Positions 23,427 through 31,890 of a stretch of DNA of 64,000 nt are shown in pieces. The DNA lies in NCBI GenBank assembly GCA_030683005.1, contig JAUXMY010000023.1, positions 115,653 through 179,652 on the forward strand. The letters are read 5' to 3'. Under the pieces are notes generated by a model. The model was given only the letters and a program-made list of their open reading frames with translations. It did no database searches and was not told where the DNA came from. Source of the stretch: Caulobacter sp. (lineage in GTDB: Bacteria; Pseudomonadota; Alphaproteobacteria; Caulobacterales; Caulobacteraceae). The position numbers and the translations under genes are program-made. Each line of letters begins with the position of its first letter. Positions within the stretch are counted from its first letter, which is position 1.

Positions 23427-25499
23427 ATGAGGCCCGAGATTCTGTTTCCGCTGTTCTCCCCCGTCTCGACGCTGAAGGGCGTCGGGCCGAAGGTGGAGCC
23501 GTTGGTGCAGAAGCTGGCCGGGCCGCTGGTGCGGGACGTGGCCTTCCTGGGGCCGCAGTCGCTGATCCACCGCACCCCAACGACGGTCGACAGCGTCATC
23601 GACGGCCAGGTCCACACCCTGATCGTCGACATCGAGCAGCATACGAAGCCGCCGCGCATGGATGTGCCGTACAAGATCAGGGCCTTCGACGGCACGGCCT
23701 TCCTGACCCTGATCTGGTTCAAGGGCCACGGCGACCACCTGCTGCGCAGCCACCCGGTCGGGTCGCGGCGCGTGGTCAGCGGCAAGATCGAGCGCTGGGG
23801 CAACGAGATCCAGATGGCGCACCCGGACTACATCGTGCCGATCGAGAAGGCCGCCGATGTGCCGACGATCGAGGCCGTCTATCCCGCCACCGCCGGCCTG
23901 CCGGCCCGCACGGTGCGCAAGCTGGCCCACGAGGCGCTGACCCGCGCGCCGGAGCTGCCCGAGTGGCAGGACCCCGCCTGGCTGGCGCGCGAGGGCTTTC
24001 CGGCGTGGCGCGAGGCGCTGGAGGCCTATCACAACCCGCAGACCGAGGCGGACCTGTCGCCGCTGTCGCCGGCGCGGCGGCGGCTGGCCTTCGACGAGCT
24101 GCTGGCCCACCAGCTGGCCCTGGCCCAGCGCAAGGCGGCGCGGCGGACGCATCCCGGCGCGATCATCCCGGCGGGGCAGCTGGCGGGGCGCATCGAGGCC
24201 GCCCTGCCCTGGAAACTGACCGGCGCCCAGATCCGGGCGCTTTCCGAGGTGCGCGGCGACCTGCAGTCGGGCGAGCGGATGAGCCGGCTTCTGCACGGCG
24301 ATGTCGGGGCCGGCAAGACCATCGTCGCCATGCTGGCCATCGCCGACGCGGCCGAGGCGCATCTGCAGTCGGCGCTGATGGCCCCGACCGAGATCCTCGC
24401 CCGCCAGCATTTCGAGACCATCGCCGGACCGCTGGAGGCCCAGGGCCTGCGGGTGCTGCTGCTAACCGGTCGCGACAAGGGCGGGGTGCGGGCCGAGAAG
24501 CTGATGGCGCTGATGGACGGCACGGCCCAGGTCGCCGTCGGCACCCATGCGCTGTTCCAGGACGAGGTGAAGTTCCGCGACCTCGGCCTAACCATCATCG
24601 ACGAGCAGCATCGCTTCGGGGTCAACGAGCGCAAGCGGCTGCAGGCCAAGGGCGAGAGCGCCCACCTGCTGGCCATGTCGGCCACCCCGATCCCGCGGAC
24701 CCTGGAGCTGACCGTGTTCGGCGACCTGGACGTCAGCCGCATCGACGAGAAGCCGCCGGGCCGCACGCCGGTCGCCACCCGCGCCGTCCCCTCCCCGCGC
24801 ATGGGCGAGATCGTCGAGCGGCTGAAGCAGGCAGTGAAGGACGGGGCCCAGGCCTTCTGGATCTGCCCGATGGTCAGCGAGAGCGACTTCGCCGACCTCG
24901 CCGCCGCCGAGAAGCGGGCCGAGGCGCTGCGCAAGGTCATGGGCGCCCAGGTCGGGCTGGTCCACGGCCAGATGCCCCCGGCCGAGAAGGACGCGGTGAT
25001 GGCCGAGTTCGCCGACGGCCGCCTGCCGGTGCTGGTGGCGACCACTGTCGTCGAGGTCGGCGTGAACGTGCCCAATGCCACCATCATGGTCATCGAACAG
25101 GCCGAGCGCTTCGGTCTGGCCCAGCTGCACCAGCTGCGCGGCCGGGTCGGGCGCGGCCGGCGGGAGAGCGCCTGCGTGCTGCTCTACGACCCGCCGCTGT
25201 CGGAGACCGCCCAGCAGCGGCTCGACATCCTGCGCCGCACCGACGACGGCTTCGTCATCGCCGAGAAGGATCTGGAGCTGCGCGGCGGCGGCGACCCGCT
25301 GGGCCTGAAGCAGAGCGGCTTTCCGGCCTACAAGCTGGCCGACCCGGTCGCCCATCGCGGCATGATCGCCGCAGCCGCCGACGACGCCCGGCTGATCCTC
25401 GCGCGCGATCCGAAGCTGACCTCGCCCCGGGGCCAGGCGGTCCGCGTGCTGCAGGAACTGTTCGACTGGAAGGCCGGCGGTTTGACTGACGCCGGGTGA
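23427..25499 (+). CDS. recG: ATP-dependent DNA helicase RecG
   Basis: This 690-residue RecG has an N-terminal wedge/OB domain (about 1-180, STLKGVGPKVEPLVQKL), then an SF2 helicase with Walker A GDVGAGKT, the RecG-type DEQHRFGV box, MSATPIPRTLELTVFGDLDVS and the C-terminal GRVGRGRRESACVLLY and DLELRGGGDPLG motifs. It reverses stalled forks and processes recombination intermediates. The ATG at 23427 gives the family-typical start; a longer open frame upstream crosses a repeat and is not coding. In many relatives recG is close to sdhE-mfd; here 3.6 kb intervenes. Confidence 0.97.
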   Translation: MRPEILFPLFSPVSTLKGVGPKVEPLVQKLAGPLVRDVAFLGPQSLIHRTPTTVDSVIDGQVHTLIVDIEQHTKPPRMDVPYKIRAFDGTAFLTLIWFKGHGDHLLRSHPVGSRRVVSGKIERWGNEIQMAHPDYIVPIEKAADVPTIEAVYPATAGLPARTVRKLAHEALTRAPELPEWQDPAWLAREGFPAWREALEAYHNPQTEADLSPLSPARRRLAFDELLAHQLALAQRKAARRTHPGAIIPAGQLAGRIEAALPWKLTGAQIRALSEVRGDLQSGERMSRLLHGDVGAGKTIVAMLAIADAAEAHLQSALMAPTEILARQHFETIAGPLEAQGLRVLLLTGRDKGGVRAEKLMALMDGTAQVAVGTHALFQDEVKFRDLGLTIIDEQHRFGVNERKRLQAKGESAHLLAMSATPIPRTLELTVFGDLDVSRIDEKPPGRTPVATRAVPSPRMGEIVERLKQAVKDGAQAFWICPMVSESDFADLAAAEKRAEALRKVMGAQVGLVHGQMPPAEKDAVMAEFADGRLPVLVATTVVEVGVNVPNATIMVIEQAERFGLAQLHQLRGRVGRGRRESACVLLYDPPLSETAQQRLDILRRTDDGFVIAEKDLELRGGGDPLGLKQSGFPAYKLADPVAHRGMIAAAADDARLILARDPKLTSPRGQAVRVLQELFDWKAGGLTDAG

Positions 25500-25518
25500 A
25501 GGGTCCCAATCCCGACTC

Positions 25519-26493
25519 ATGAGCGATCTCGAAACAGCCTTGAACGCCATCGCCCCTCAGCTGGGCGGCAAATCGGTCACCGGCCTGCGCCGCCTGTCCG
25601 GCGGGGCCAGCCAGGAGACCTGGGCCTTCTCCCTCGATACGGGCCGGCCGCTGATCCTGCGCCGCAAGCCGGCCGGGGCGGGCTCGCCGACCGGCAACGC
25701 CAATCCGCTGGCCACCGAGGCCGCCCTGATCCGCGCCGCAACGCTGCAGGGCGCGGCCGTGCCGGAAGTGCTCTACGTCAGCGCCCCGGGCAGCGACATC
25801 GGCGAGGCCTATGTCATGTCAGCGGTCGAGGGCGAGACCCTGGGCAAGCGCATCGCCCAGGGCGAGGCCTTCGCCGCCATCCGGCCCAAGCTGGCCTTCC
25901 AGTGCGGCGAGGCGCTGGCGAAGATCCACGCCATCCCGCTCGAGGGCCTGCCGGAGCTGGCGCGGTCCAGCGCACTCGACGAGTTGGAGAAGTACGAGAC
26001 CGTCTACCGCACGCTGGGCGCCCGCCGGCCGATCCTGGAAGCGGCGTTCAAATACCTGAAGGATCGCGCGCCGCCGCTGGCGCGGCCGGTGATGCTGCAT
26101 GGCGATTTCCGCAACGGGAACATCATGTTCCACCCCGAGACGGGCGTCGCCGCCATCCTCGACTGGGAGCTGGTCCACATCGGCGATCCGGCCGAGGACA
26201 TGGGCTGGCTCTGCACCGCCTCCTGGCGGTTCGGCGGCGGCAAGCCGGTGGGCGGCTTTGGCGACTACGCCGACCTGCTGGCCGGCTATGAGGCGGCCGG
26301 CGGAACCCCGATCCCCCTGGAGCGGGTGCTCTACTGGCAGATGCTCGGCTCGCTGAAGTGGGGCGTCATGTGCGAAGGCATGTACGCCTCCTTCGCCAAC
26401 GGAACCGACCCCTCGGTCGAGCGGGCGATGATCGGCCGGCGCACCTCCGAATGCGAGATCGACCTGATGGCGTTGCTGGAGCAGGCCGCATGA
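25519..26493 (+). CDS. APH-family phosphotransferase, ACAD10-like kinase
   Basis: This 324-residue aminoglycoside-phosphotransferase/choline-kinase fold protein has the LSGGASQETW nucleotide loop, LRRKP, the catalytic HGDFRNGNIM loop and the ILDWELVHIGDP metal-binding motif. It resembles the kinase module of human ACAD10/11, which phosphorylates 4-hydroxyacyl-CoA for beta-oxidation-like breakdown. Its coupling with the next gene (ATGA overlap) is a known pairing. The physiological substrate is inferred, and antibiotic resistance is unlikely. Confidence 0.88.
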   Translation: MSDLETALNAIAPQLGGKSVTGLRRLSGGASQETWAFSLDTGRPLILRRKPAGAGSPTGNANPLATEAALIRAATLQGAAVPEVLYVSAPGSDIGEAYVMSAVEGETLGKRIAQGEAFAAIRPKLAFQCGEALAKIHAIPLEGLPELARSSALDELEKYETVYRTLGARRPILEAAFKYLKDRAPPLARPVMLHGDFRNGNIMFHPETGVAAILDWELVHIGDPAEDMGWLCTASWRFGGGKPVGGFGDYADLLAGYEAAGGTPIPLERVLYWQMLGSLKWGVMCEGMYASFANGTDPSVERAMIGRRTSECEIDLMALLEQAA

Positions 26494-26858
26494 TCACCCA
26501 TCCCACCGCCCCCGAGCTGATCGACTCGGTCATCCGCTTCATCGAGGAGCGCGCCGCGCCCCAGCTGAAGGATCGTGACGCCTTCCTGTGCCGGGTGGCC
26601 GTCAACGCCCTTGCCGCCGTGCGCCGCGAGATCGAGCAGGGCGGCTCGGCGGAAGATGCCGCCGTCGAGCGCCTGAAGGCCATCCTCGGCCGCGACGGCG
26701 ATTTCGCCACGCTGAACGACGCCCTCTGCAACGGCATCCAGGACGGCTCGATCGACGCCTTCGACCCGGCGGTGATGGCCCACCTGAAGGCCAGCATCAT
26801 CGACCAGGTCCGCATCGACCAGCCGAACTACGCCGGGCTCAGGACGCTGTCGGGCTGA
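26490..26858 (+). CDS. DUF6285-like helical protein, partner of the APH-like kinase
   Basis: This 122-residue all-helical-looking protein (PTAPELIDSVIRFIEERAAPQL; FLCRVAVNALAAVRREIE) matches what I recall as DUF6285. That family commonly follows APH/ACAD10-type kinase genes and acyl-CoA dehydrogenases. The ATG overlaps the kinase stop by 4 bp, so translation is coupled. The biochemical role is unknown. Its 3' end overlaps the convergent MFS gene by 20 bp. Confidence 0.75.
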   Translation: MITHPTAPELIDSVIRFIEERAAPQLKDRDAFLCRVAVNALAAVRREIEQGGSAEDAAVERLKAILGRDGDFATLNDALCNGIQDGSIDAFDPAVMAHLKASIIDQVRIDQPNYAGLRTLSG

Positions 26859-28095
26859 CGGATCTCAGGCCGCGCAGCGGCGAGGCCAGCACGATCAGCG
26901 GCCCGATGGCGCCCCCCGCGCAGGCGATCAGCAGCGCCTCGCGCACGCCGATGACCGAGGCCAGCCAGCCGCCGAGCAGCGCCCCCAGCACCGCCAGCCC
27001 GCCCCGCGCGACGTGGAAGATGGCCCCGACCCGGCCCAGCGCGCGCTGGGCGATGACGGTCTGTTGCAGCGTCGTGGCCGGAATGATCGCCGCCACCCCG
27101 AAGGCGTCGCCGATCAGCTGGGCGCCCATCAGAAAGGCCATGCCCCAGAGCGGCTGGGCCGGCGGGGCCAGCGGGATCAGGAAGGCCGAGGCGGCCGAGA
27201 TCAGGCCGCAGACGATGATCGCCGGCCCTATGCCCAGAGCCCTGGTCGCCCTGGACGCCAGCACCGCGCCGATCAAGGCGCCCACGCCGCCAACCGCGAT
27301 GGTCACCCCCAGCGCTGCCGGCGAAAGCCCCAGATGCCGGATGGCCCACAGCGCGTAGAGACCGCCGAAGAAGGAAAAGAACAGCGACTGGACCATGGTC
27401 GAAAGCAGCAGCGGCCGCACAAGCGGCTGCGCCATGATCGCCCGCCAGCCGAAGGCCAGGTCCGAACCCCAGTGGCCGACCTCGTCCTCCGCCGGCGCCC
27501 CGGCCGCCTCCTGCACCCTGATGCCGCCCAGCAGCAGCGCCGAGACCAGATAGGTCCCCGCGTTGACCGCGATGGCGAACGGCGCCGTCAGCAACTGGAA
27601 CAGCACCCCGGCCAGCGCCGGACCGCCGATCTCGGCCACCGAATCCGTGACGCCCAGCTTGCTGTTGCCCTCCATCAGCTGGTCGCGCTCGATCAGGCTG
27701 GGCAGGAAGGCGTTGTCGGCCAGGTCGAACAGCACGCTCGCCGCTCCGACCAGGCCGGCGACCACGAACAGCTGCTCGATGGTCAGCAGCTGAAGCCAGG
27801 CGGCGACCGGCACGGTCATCAGGATCGCGAAGCGCAGCAGGTCCGCACTGATCAGGATGGTACGGCGCCTGCGCCGGTCGACGAACCCGCCGGCCAGCAG
27901 TCCGACGACCAGCCCTGGTCCCATCGACAGCGCCGCCAGCACGCCCAGCTGGGCCGGCGTGGCGTCCAGCGTCATCACCGCCGCCAGCGGCAGGCCTTCC
28001 CGCGTGATCCTGGCGCCGAAGGCCGAGACCGCCTGAGCCGACCACAGCCGCATGAAGTCGCGATGCTTCCAGAGCGCGCCGCCGAGCAGCCCCAC
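26839..28095 (-). CDS. MFS transporter, EntS-like exporter
   Basis: This 418-residue protein has 12 predicted hydrophobic helices, a GFVDRRRRRTILIS loop 2-3 motif and a SVLFDLADNAFLPSLIERDQLMEGNSKLG segment. The latter is typical of the MFS_3/enterobactin-exporter-like group. It is likely a drug or small-molecule efflux protein in the inner membrane. The start is GTG at 28095, 4 bp after the DUF3089 gene stop, so both are probably co-transcribed. Confidence 0.85.
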   Translation of the reverse strand: MGLLGGALWKHRDFMRLWSAQAVSAFGARITREGLPLAAVMTLDATPAQLGVLAALSMGPGLVVGLLAGGFVDRRRRRTILISADLLRFAILMTVPVAAWLQLLTIEQLFVVAGLVGAASVLFDLADNAFLPSLIERDQLMEGNSKLGVTDSVAEIGGPALAGVLFQLLTAPFAIAVNAGTYLVSALLLGGIRVQEAAGAPAEDEVGHWGSDLAFGWRAIMAQPLVRPLLLSTMVQSLFFSFFGGLYALWAIRHLGLSPAALGVTIAVGGVGALIGAVLASRATRALGIGPAIIVCGLISAASAFLIPLAPPAQPLWGMAFLMGAQLIGDAFGVAAIIPATTLQQTVIAQRALGRVGAIFHVARGGLAVLGALLGGWLASVIGVREALLIACAGGAIGPLIVLASPLRGLRSVSPTAS

Positions 28096-28099
28096 TGGC

Positions 28100-29272
28100 T
28101 CAGTCGATCCGGTTCACAGGCGATGGCCGGACCTGTATCGAGGTCTCGATCGGCGGCGCGGCCCTGGGATAGGCGTCGCGACCAACCAGGGCCGAGACCC
28201 GCGCCTGGGCGTCCACCTCGAGATCCAGATAGAACAGGTTGTAGGGCGGAACCTTCAGCCTGTCGGCCCAGCCGCGGGCGGGCTTGAACACGTTCGACTT
28301 CGGCTTTCCGACCTCGAGGATCCCGCCGACGCACCGGGCGCCGACTTGCCGCTGCAGGAAGGCCGGGCGTTCATTCCACTCGAATCCGGTGGCCACGGCG
28401 GCGCCGAGATTGTCCTTGTCCGGCGCCGGAGCGTCGCTGCGCGCGCCCAGCAGGGGATTGACACAAAGCGCCGGGCGGCCGTCGAGATTGACCAGTCTCC
28501 CGCGTTCGTTCCACACCAGCGACCGCTCGAGCATCTCGCGGGCGCCGCGCTCCCGCGGCGTCGCCCAGGCGACCACGCAACCGGCCTGGGCGCGCGTCCC
28601 GCAGGCCGGAATCGTCGCACTGTCGCCGTATTGATCAGCGGGGACGACGGTCTCGATCAGATAGACGCCGGCCAGCCGGGTGCGAAGGTCGCCGTCGGGC
28701 GCGATCTCCTCGCGAAGCAGACGGTCGGCCAGCAGCCCCCCCTGCTCCACGCCCACCAGCACGAGCGGACGCCCGGTATCGTGGGTCTGCCGCCAGACGC
28801 GAAAGGCCGCCAGGACGTCCTCGTAGGCAAAGCGGCGGGCGCTGCGGGCGTCCTCGCGCAGGGTCAGCTGCGAGTAGAGACTGGCCTGCCGGTAGTGTGG
28901 CGCATAGACCCGGCCGACCCGGGCGTAGGGGCCGGCGTAGTTGGGCAGCATCGTCCGCAGCGTCATGCGCCAGGCCTCCTGGTCCCGCCAGGGCGAGTTC
29001 CAGTGTTTGCCGCCGTCATAGGTCGTCGGGCCAATGAAGAACACGTCGGCAGGCAGGGCGGAACCAGACCGGCCGTCCGGTAGCAGGGCCCAGGCCCGCG
29101 CCTCGGTGTAGATCGGCGCTCCTGGCGGCTTGTAGGTCTGGAAGGGCACCCGCGGGTCGAGCGTGGTGCGGATGATCTCGACCCTCATGATCCACGCCGC
29201 GGCCAGCAGGAGGACGACCATCACGGCCGCACCCAGGAAGACCCAGCGCTTGAAGCCCTTCAAACCCCACAT
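28100..29272 (-). CDS. DUF3089 alpha/beta-hydrolase-like protein, membrane-anchored
   Basis: This 390-residue protein has one N-terminal transmembrane helix (about 10-30) and a periplasmic domain of the DUF3089 type (ADVFFIGPTTYDGGKHWN, YAPHYRQASLYSQ, PLVLVGVEQGGLLADRLL). The GVEQGG sequence sits where hydrolases have GxSxG: the nucleophile Ser is replaced by Glu here, so ordinary serine-hydrolase activity is doubtful. It is encoded next to the ADP-heptose genes and an exporter, suggesting an envelope role, but the function is unknown. Confidence 0.78.
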   Translation of the reverse strand: MWGLKGFKRWVFLGAAVMVVLLLAAAWIMRVEIIRTTLDPRVPFQTYKPPGAPIYTEARAWALLPDGRSGSALPADVFFIGPTTYDGGKHWNSPWRDQEAWRMTLRTMLPNYAGPYARVGRVYAPHYRQASLYSQLTLREDARSARRFAYEDVLAAFRVWRQTHDTGRPLVLVGVEQGGLLADRLLREEIAPDGDLRTRLAGVYLIETVVPADQYGDSATIPACGTRAQAGCVVAWATPRERGAREMLERSLVWNERGRLVNLDGRPALCVNPLLGARSDAPAPDKDNLGAAVATGFEWNERPAFLQRQVGARCVGGILEVGKPKSNVFKPARGWADRLKVPPYNLFYLDLEVDAQARVSALVGRDAYPRAAPPIETSIQVRPSPVNRID

Positions 29273-29334
29273 GGAGCGATGGTTACACGACGTTGGCGCG
29301 AGGCGGAACAGCCCCTTCCGTCGTGGCGAGGAAA

Positions 29335-30336
29335 CTACCGGTACGGATCGGCGGCGCTCAGATACCTCTGCACATACTCGGTGACGCCGTCCTCGAGCGG
29401 GGTCATCTGCCCCGGATAGCCGGCCTCGCGCAGGCGATCCATATTGGCCTGGGTGAAGTACTGGTACTTGTCGCGGATGGCCGGCGGCATCGGCGTGTAG
29501 TCGATGTCCGGCGTGCGGCCGGCGGCCTTGAAGACCGTCTCGGCCATGTCCTTGAAGGACCGCGCCTTGCCCGAGCCCAGGTTGTAGACGCCGTTGACGG
29601 TCTCGGTCTTGTGCAGCCAGTCGACGACATCGGCGACGTCGCGAACGTAGACGAAGTCGCGCAGCTGGCCGCCGTCGGCGTAGTCGGGATTGTGCGACTT
29701 GAAGAGCTGCACCTGATGGCCGGCCTTGACCTTGGGCCAGATCTGCGAGGCGACGGACTTCATTGACGCCTTGTGCTCCTCGTTGGGGCCATAGACGTTG
29801 AAGAACTTCAGCCCCGCCCACTGCGGCGGCGCGTAGTCCCGGGCGGCCTGGCGGGCGGCGAACACGTCGAACAGCGCCTTGGACCAGCCGTAGGTGTTCA
29901 GCGGGCGCAGGGCCTTGAGACTGTCAACGTCATCCTTGTCGTCGAAGCCCTGCGAGCCGTCGCCATAGGTCGCCGCCGAGGAGGCGTAGATGAACCGGCG
30001 CTGGCGGTCCGTGCACCAGCGGAAAAGGTCGCGCGACAGGCAGAAGTTGGTCTGCACGATCTTGTCGGCGTCCGGTTCGGTCGTGGAGCTGATGGCGCCC
30101 ATGTGGATGACCATCTGGACGTCCTGCCAGCGCTTCTCCAGCCATTCGAACATCTGCTCGGGCGGCACGAAATCGCCGATCGCGTGCTTGGACAGGTTCT
30201 TCCACTTGCCGAGCTCGGCCGTCTCGAGCCAGTCGCAGACCACCAGGTCCAGTGACGGATCCTCGGCCAGCCTGGCGACGATGTTGGAGCCGATGAAGCC
30301 GGCGCCGCCGGTCACGAATACAATACGGCGGGTCAT
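29335..30336 (-). CDS. hldD: ADP-L-glycero-D-manno-heptose-6-epimerase
   Basis: This 333-residue extended SDR has a TGGAGFIGSN Rossmann start, SSAATYGDG, the YGWSK catalytic Tyr/Lys pair, KFFNVYGPNE and RDFVYVRDV. It converts ADP-D,D-heptose to ADP-L,D-heptose for the LPS inner core. The ATG at 30336 is 7 bp downstream of hldE, forming an hldE-hldD operon. The length is typical. Confidence 0.95.
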   Translation of the reverse strand: MTRRIVFVTGGAGFIGSNIVARLAEDPSLDLVVCDWLETAELGKWKNLSKHAIGDFVPPEQMFEWLEKRWQDVQMVIHMGAISSTTEPDADKIVQTNFCLSRDLFRWCTDRQRRFIYASSAATYGDGSQGFDDKDDVDSLKALRPLNTYGWSKALFDVFAARQAARDYAPPQWAGLKFFNVYGPNEEHKASMKSVASQIWPKVKAGHQVQLFKSHNPDYADGGQLRDFVYVRDVADVVDWLHKTETVNGVYNLGSGKARSFKDMAETVFKAAGRTPDIDYTPMPPAIRDKYQYFTQANMDRLREAGYPGQMTPLEDGVTEYVQRYLSAADPYR

Positions 30337-30343
30337 GTCGGAG

Positions 30344-31810
30344 TCAGGCCTTCTCGGTGATGCGGGCGATGGCGGCGGAGGTCGAATAGCCCTCAACGAT
30401 GGGGGCGAGCTTCACCTCGCCACCCCAGGACTGGACCAGTTCGTGGCCGACCACGCCCTCGACGGTGTAGTCGGCGCCCTTGACCAGAACGTCAGGCCGG
30501 GCGGCCTTGATCAGATCCAGGGGCGTATCCTCGTCGAACGGCGCGACCAGGTCGACGTGAGCCAGGCCCGCCAGCACCAGGGCGCGGGACTCCAGGTCGT
30601 TGACGGGGCGGCCCTCGCCCTTGAGGGCCCGGACCGAGCGGTCACTGTTCACGCCGACGATCAGCCGGTCGCACCAGGCGCGGGACTGGGCGAGGTAGGC
30701 GACGTGTCCCTTGTGCAGGATGTCGAAGCAGCCGTTGGTGAAGCCGACCTTCAGGCCGGCCTCCCGCCAGGCCTGGGCCTTGGCGGCGACCTGGGCGGGT
30801 GTCGCCAGCTTGGCCTCGGCCGGCGCCATATGGGCGGCGATCTCGGCCTCGATCATCTCCGAGGGCAGCACCACGGCTGTACCGGCTTTGCCGACCGCGA
30901 CGCCGGAGGCCAGCAGGGCGAAGGTCACGGCCTCACGCGGCGAGACCTTCGCGGCCAGCGCCAGGCCCAGCGCCGCCAGCGCCGTATCGCCGGCCCCGGA
31001 GACGTCGAACACCTCGCGCGGCCGTCCGGGGAAGTGGACGACGTCTTCGCCGCGCACAGCCAGGCTCATCCCCCTGGCGGCGCGGGTGACCAGCACGGCC
31101 TTCGCCCGCGACAGGTCCAGAGCCCGGGCCAGGGCGGCCTCGACCTCCTCGTCCGTGCCGGTCGGCAGTTCGGTGGCGGCGGCCAGTTCGGCGGCGTTGG
31201 GCTTGACGATGTCGGCGGCGCCGTAGCGGGCGAAGTTGCGGGCCTTGGAGTCGACGATCAGAACGGCGCCCGACGCCCTGGCGGCGGCCAGGCAGGCCTC
31301 GATGACCGCCTGGGACACCGCGCCCTTGCCGTAGTCGGACAGCAGGATTGCGCCGGCGTCGGCGGTGGCGTGCCGCACGGCGTTCAGAAGCCTGGCCTCG
31401 GCGTCCTTGCCGACTGTCCGGGCGTCCTCGGCGTCGACGCGCAGCAACTGCTGGCCGGCGGCGACGTAGCGGGTCTTGACGGTGGTCGGGCGGCCGCGCT
31501 CGGCGACGAGATGGCCTTCCATCCTGTCGTCGGCGCCGATCATGCCCAGCGCCTCGTTGGCGGCGGCGTCGTCGCCGATCACGCCGGCCAGAGCGGCCAC
31601 GCCGCCCAGCGAAGCCACGTTGCGCGCAACGTTGCCGGCCCCGCCCAGCATGGCGATCTCGCGGGTGCGGGCCAGCACCGGGATCGGCGCCTCGGGCGAG
31701 GTGCGGGTGACCTCGCCGTAGACGAAGCGGTCCAGCATGACATCGCCCACGCAGGCGACGCGGGCGCCCGCGACGGAGCTCAGCAGGGACTGGAGCGAAG
31801 CAAGATCCAT
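30344..31810 (-). CDS. hldE: Bifunctional heptose 7-phosphate kinase / heptose 1-phosphate adenylyltransferase
   Basis: This 488-residue fusion has a PfkB/ribokinase-like kinase N-terminus (VGDVMLDRFVYGEV, GGAGNVARNVASLGG, FDVSGAGDTALAALG with catalytic Asp). The cytidylyltransferase-like C-terminus has FTNGCFDILHKGHVAYL (HxGH). It makes ADP-D,D-heptose, which HldD then epimerises. The ATG at 31810 gives the usual length; the open frame above it overlaps the divergent photolyase promoter region. It is the first gene of the operon. Confidence 0.96.
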   Translation of the reverse strand: MDLASLQSLLSSVAGARVACVGDVMLDRFVYGEVTRTSPEAPIPVLARTREIAMLGGAGNVARNVASLGGVAALAGVIGDDAAANEALGMIGADDRMEGHLVAERGRPTTVKTRYVAAGQQLLRVDAEDARTVGKDAEARLLNAVRHATADAGAILLSDYGKGAVSQAVIEACLAAARASGAVLIVDSKARNFARYGAADIVKPNAAELAAATELPTGTDEEVEAALARALDLSRAKAVLVTRAARGMSLAVRGEDVVHFPGRPREVFDVSGAGDTALAALGLALAAKVSPREAVTFALLASGVAVGKAGTAVVLPSEMIEAEIAAHMAPAEAKLATPAQVAAKAQAWREAGLKVGFTNGCFDILHKGHVAYLAQSRAWCDRLIVGVNSDRSVRALKGEGRPVNDLESRALVLAGLAHVDLVAPFDEDTPLDLIKAARPDVLVKGADYTVEGVVGHELVQSWGGEVKLAPIVEGYSTSAAIARITEKA

Positions 31811-31890
31811 GAGACGCAGGGTGTGGGCTTTGACGTCGAGGCGGTCAAGCCGCCGATGATCCGGTTGGCGGGCAGGCCCGTACAACGCAG

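Noticed and set aside
25519..26493. Aminoglycoside resistance kinase
   Set aside because: The ACAD10-like sequence and coupling with DUF6285 argue for acyl-CoA metabolism rather than antibiotic modification.
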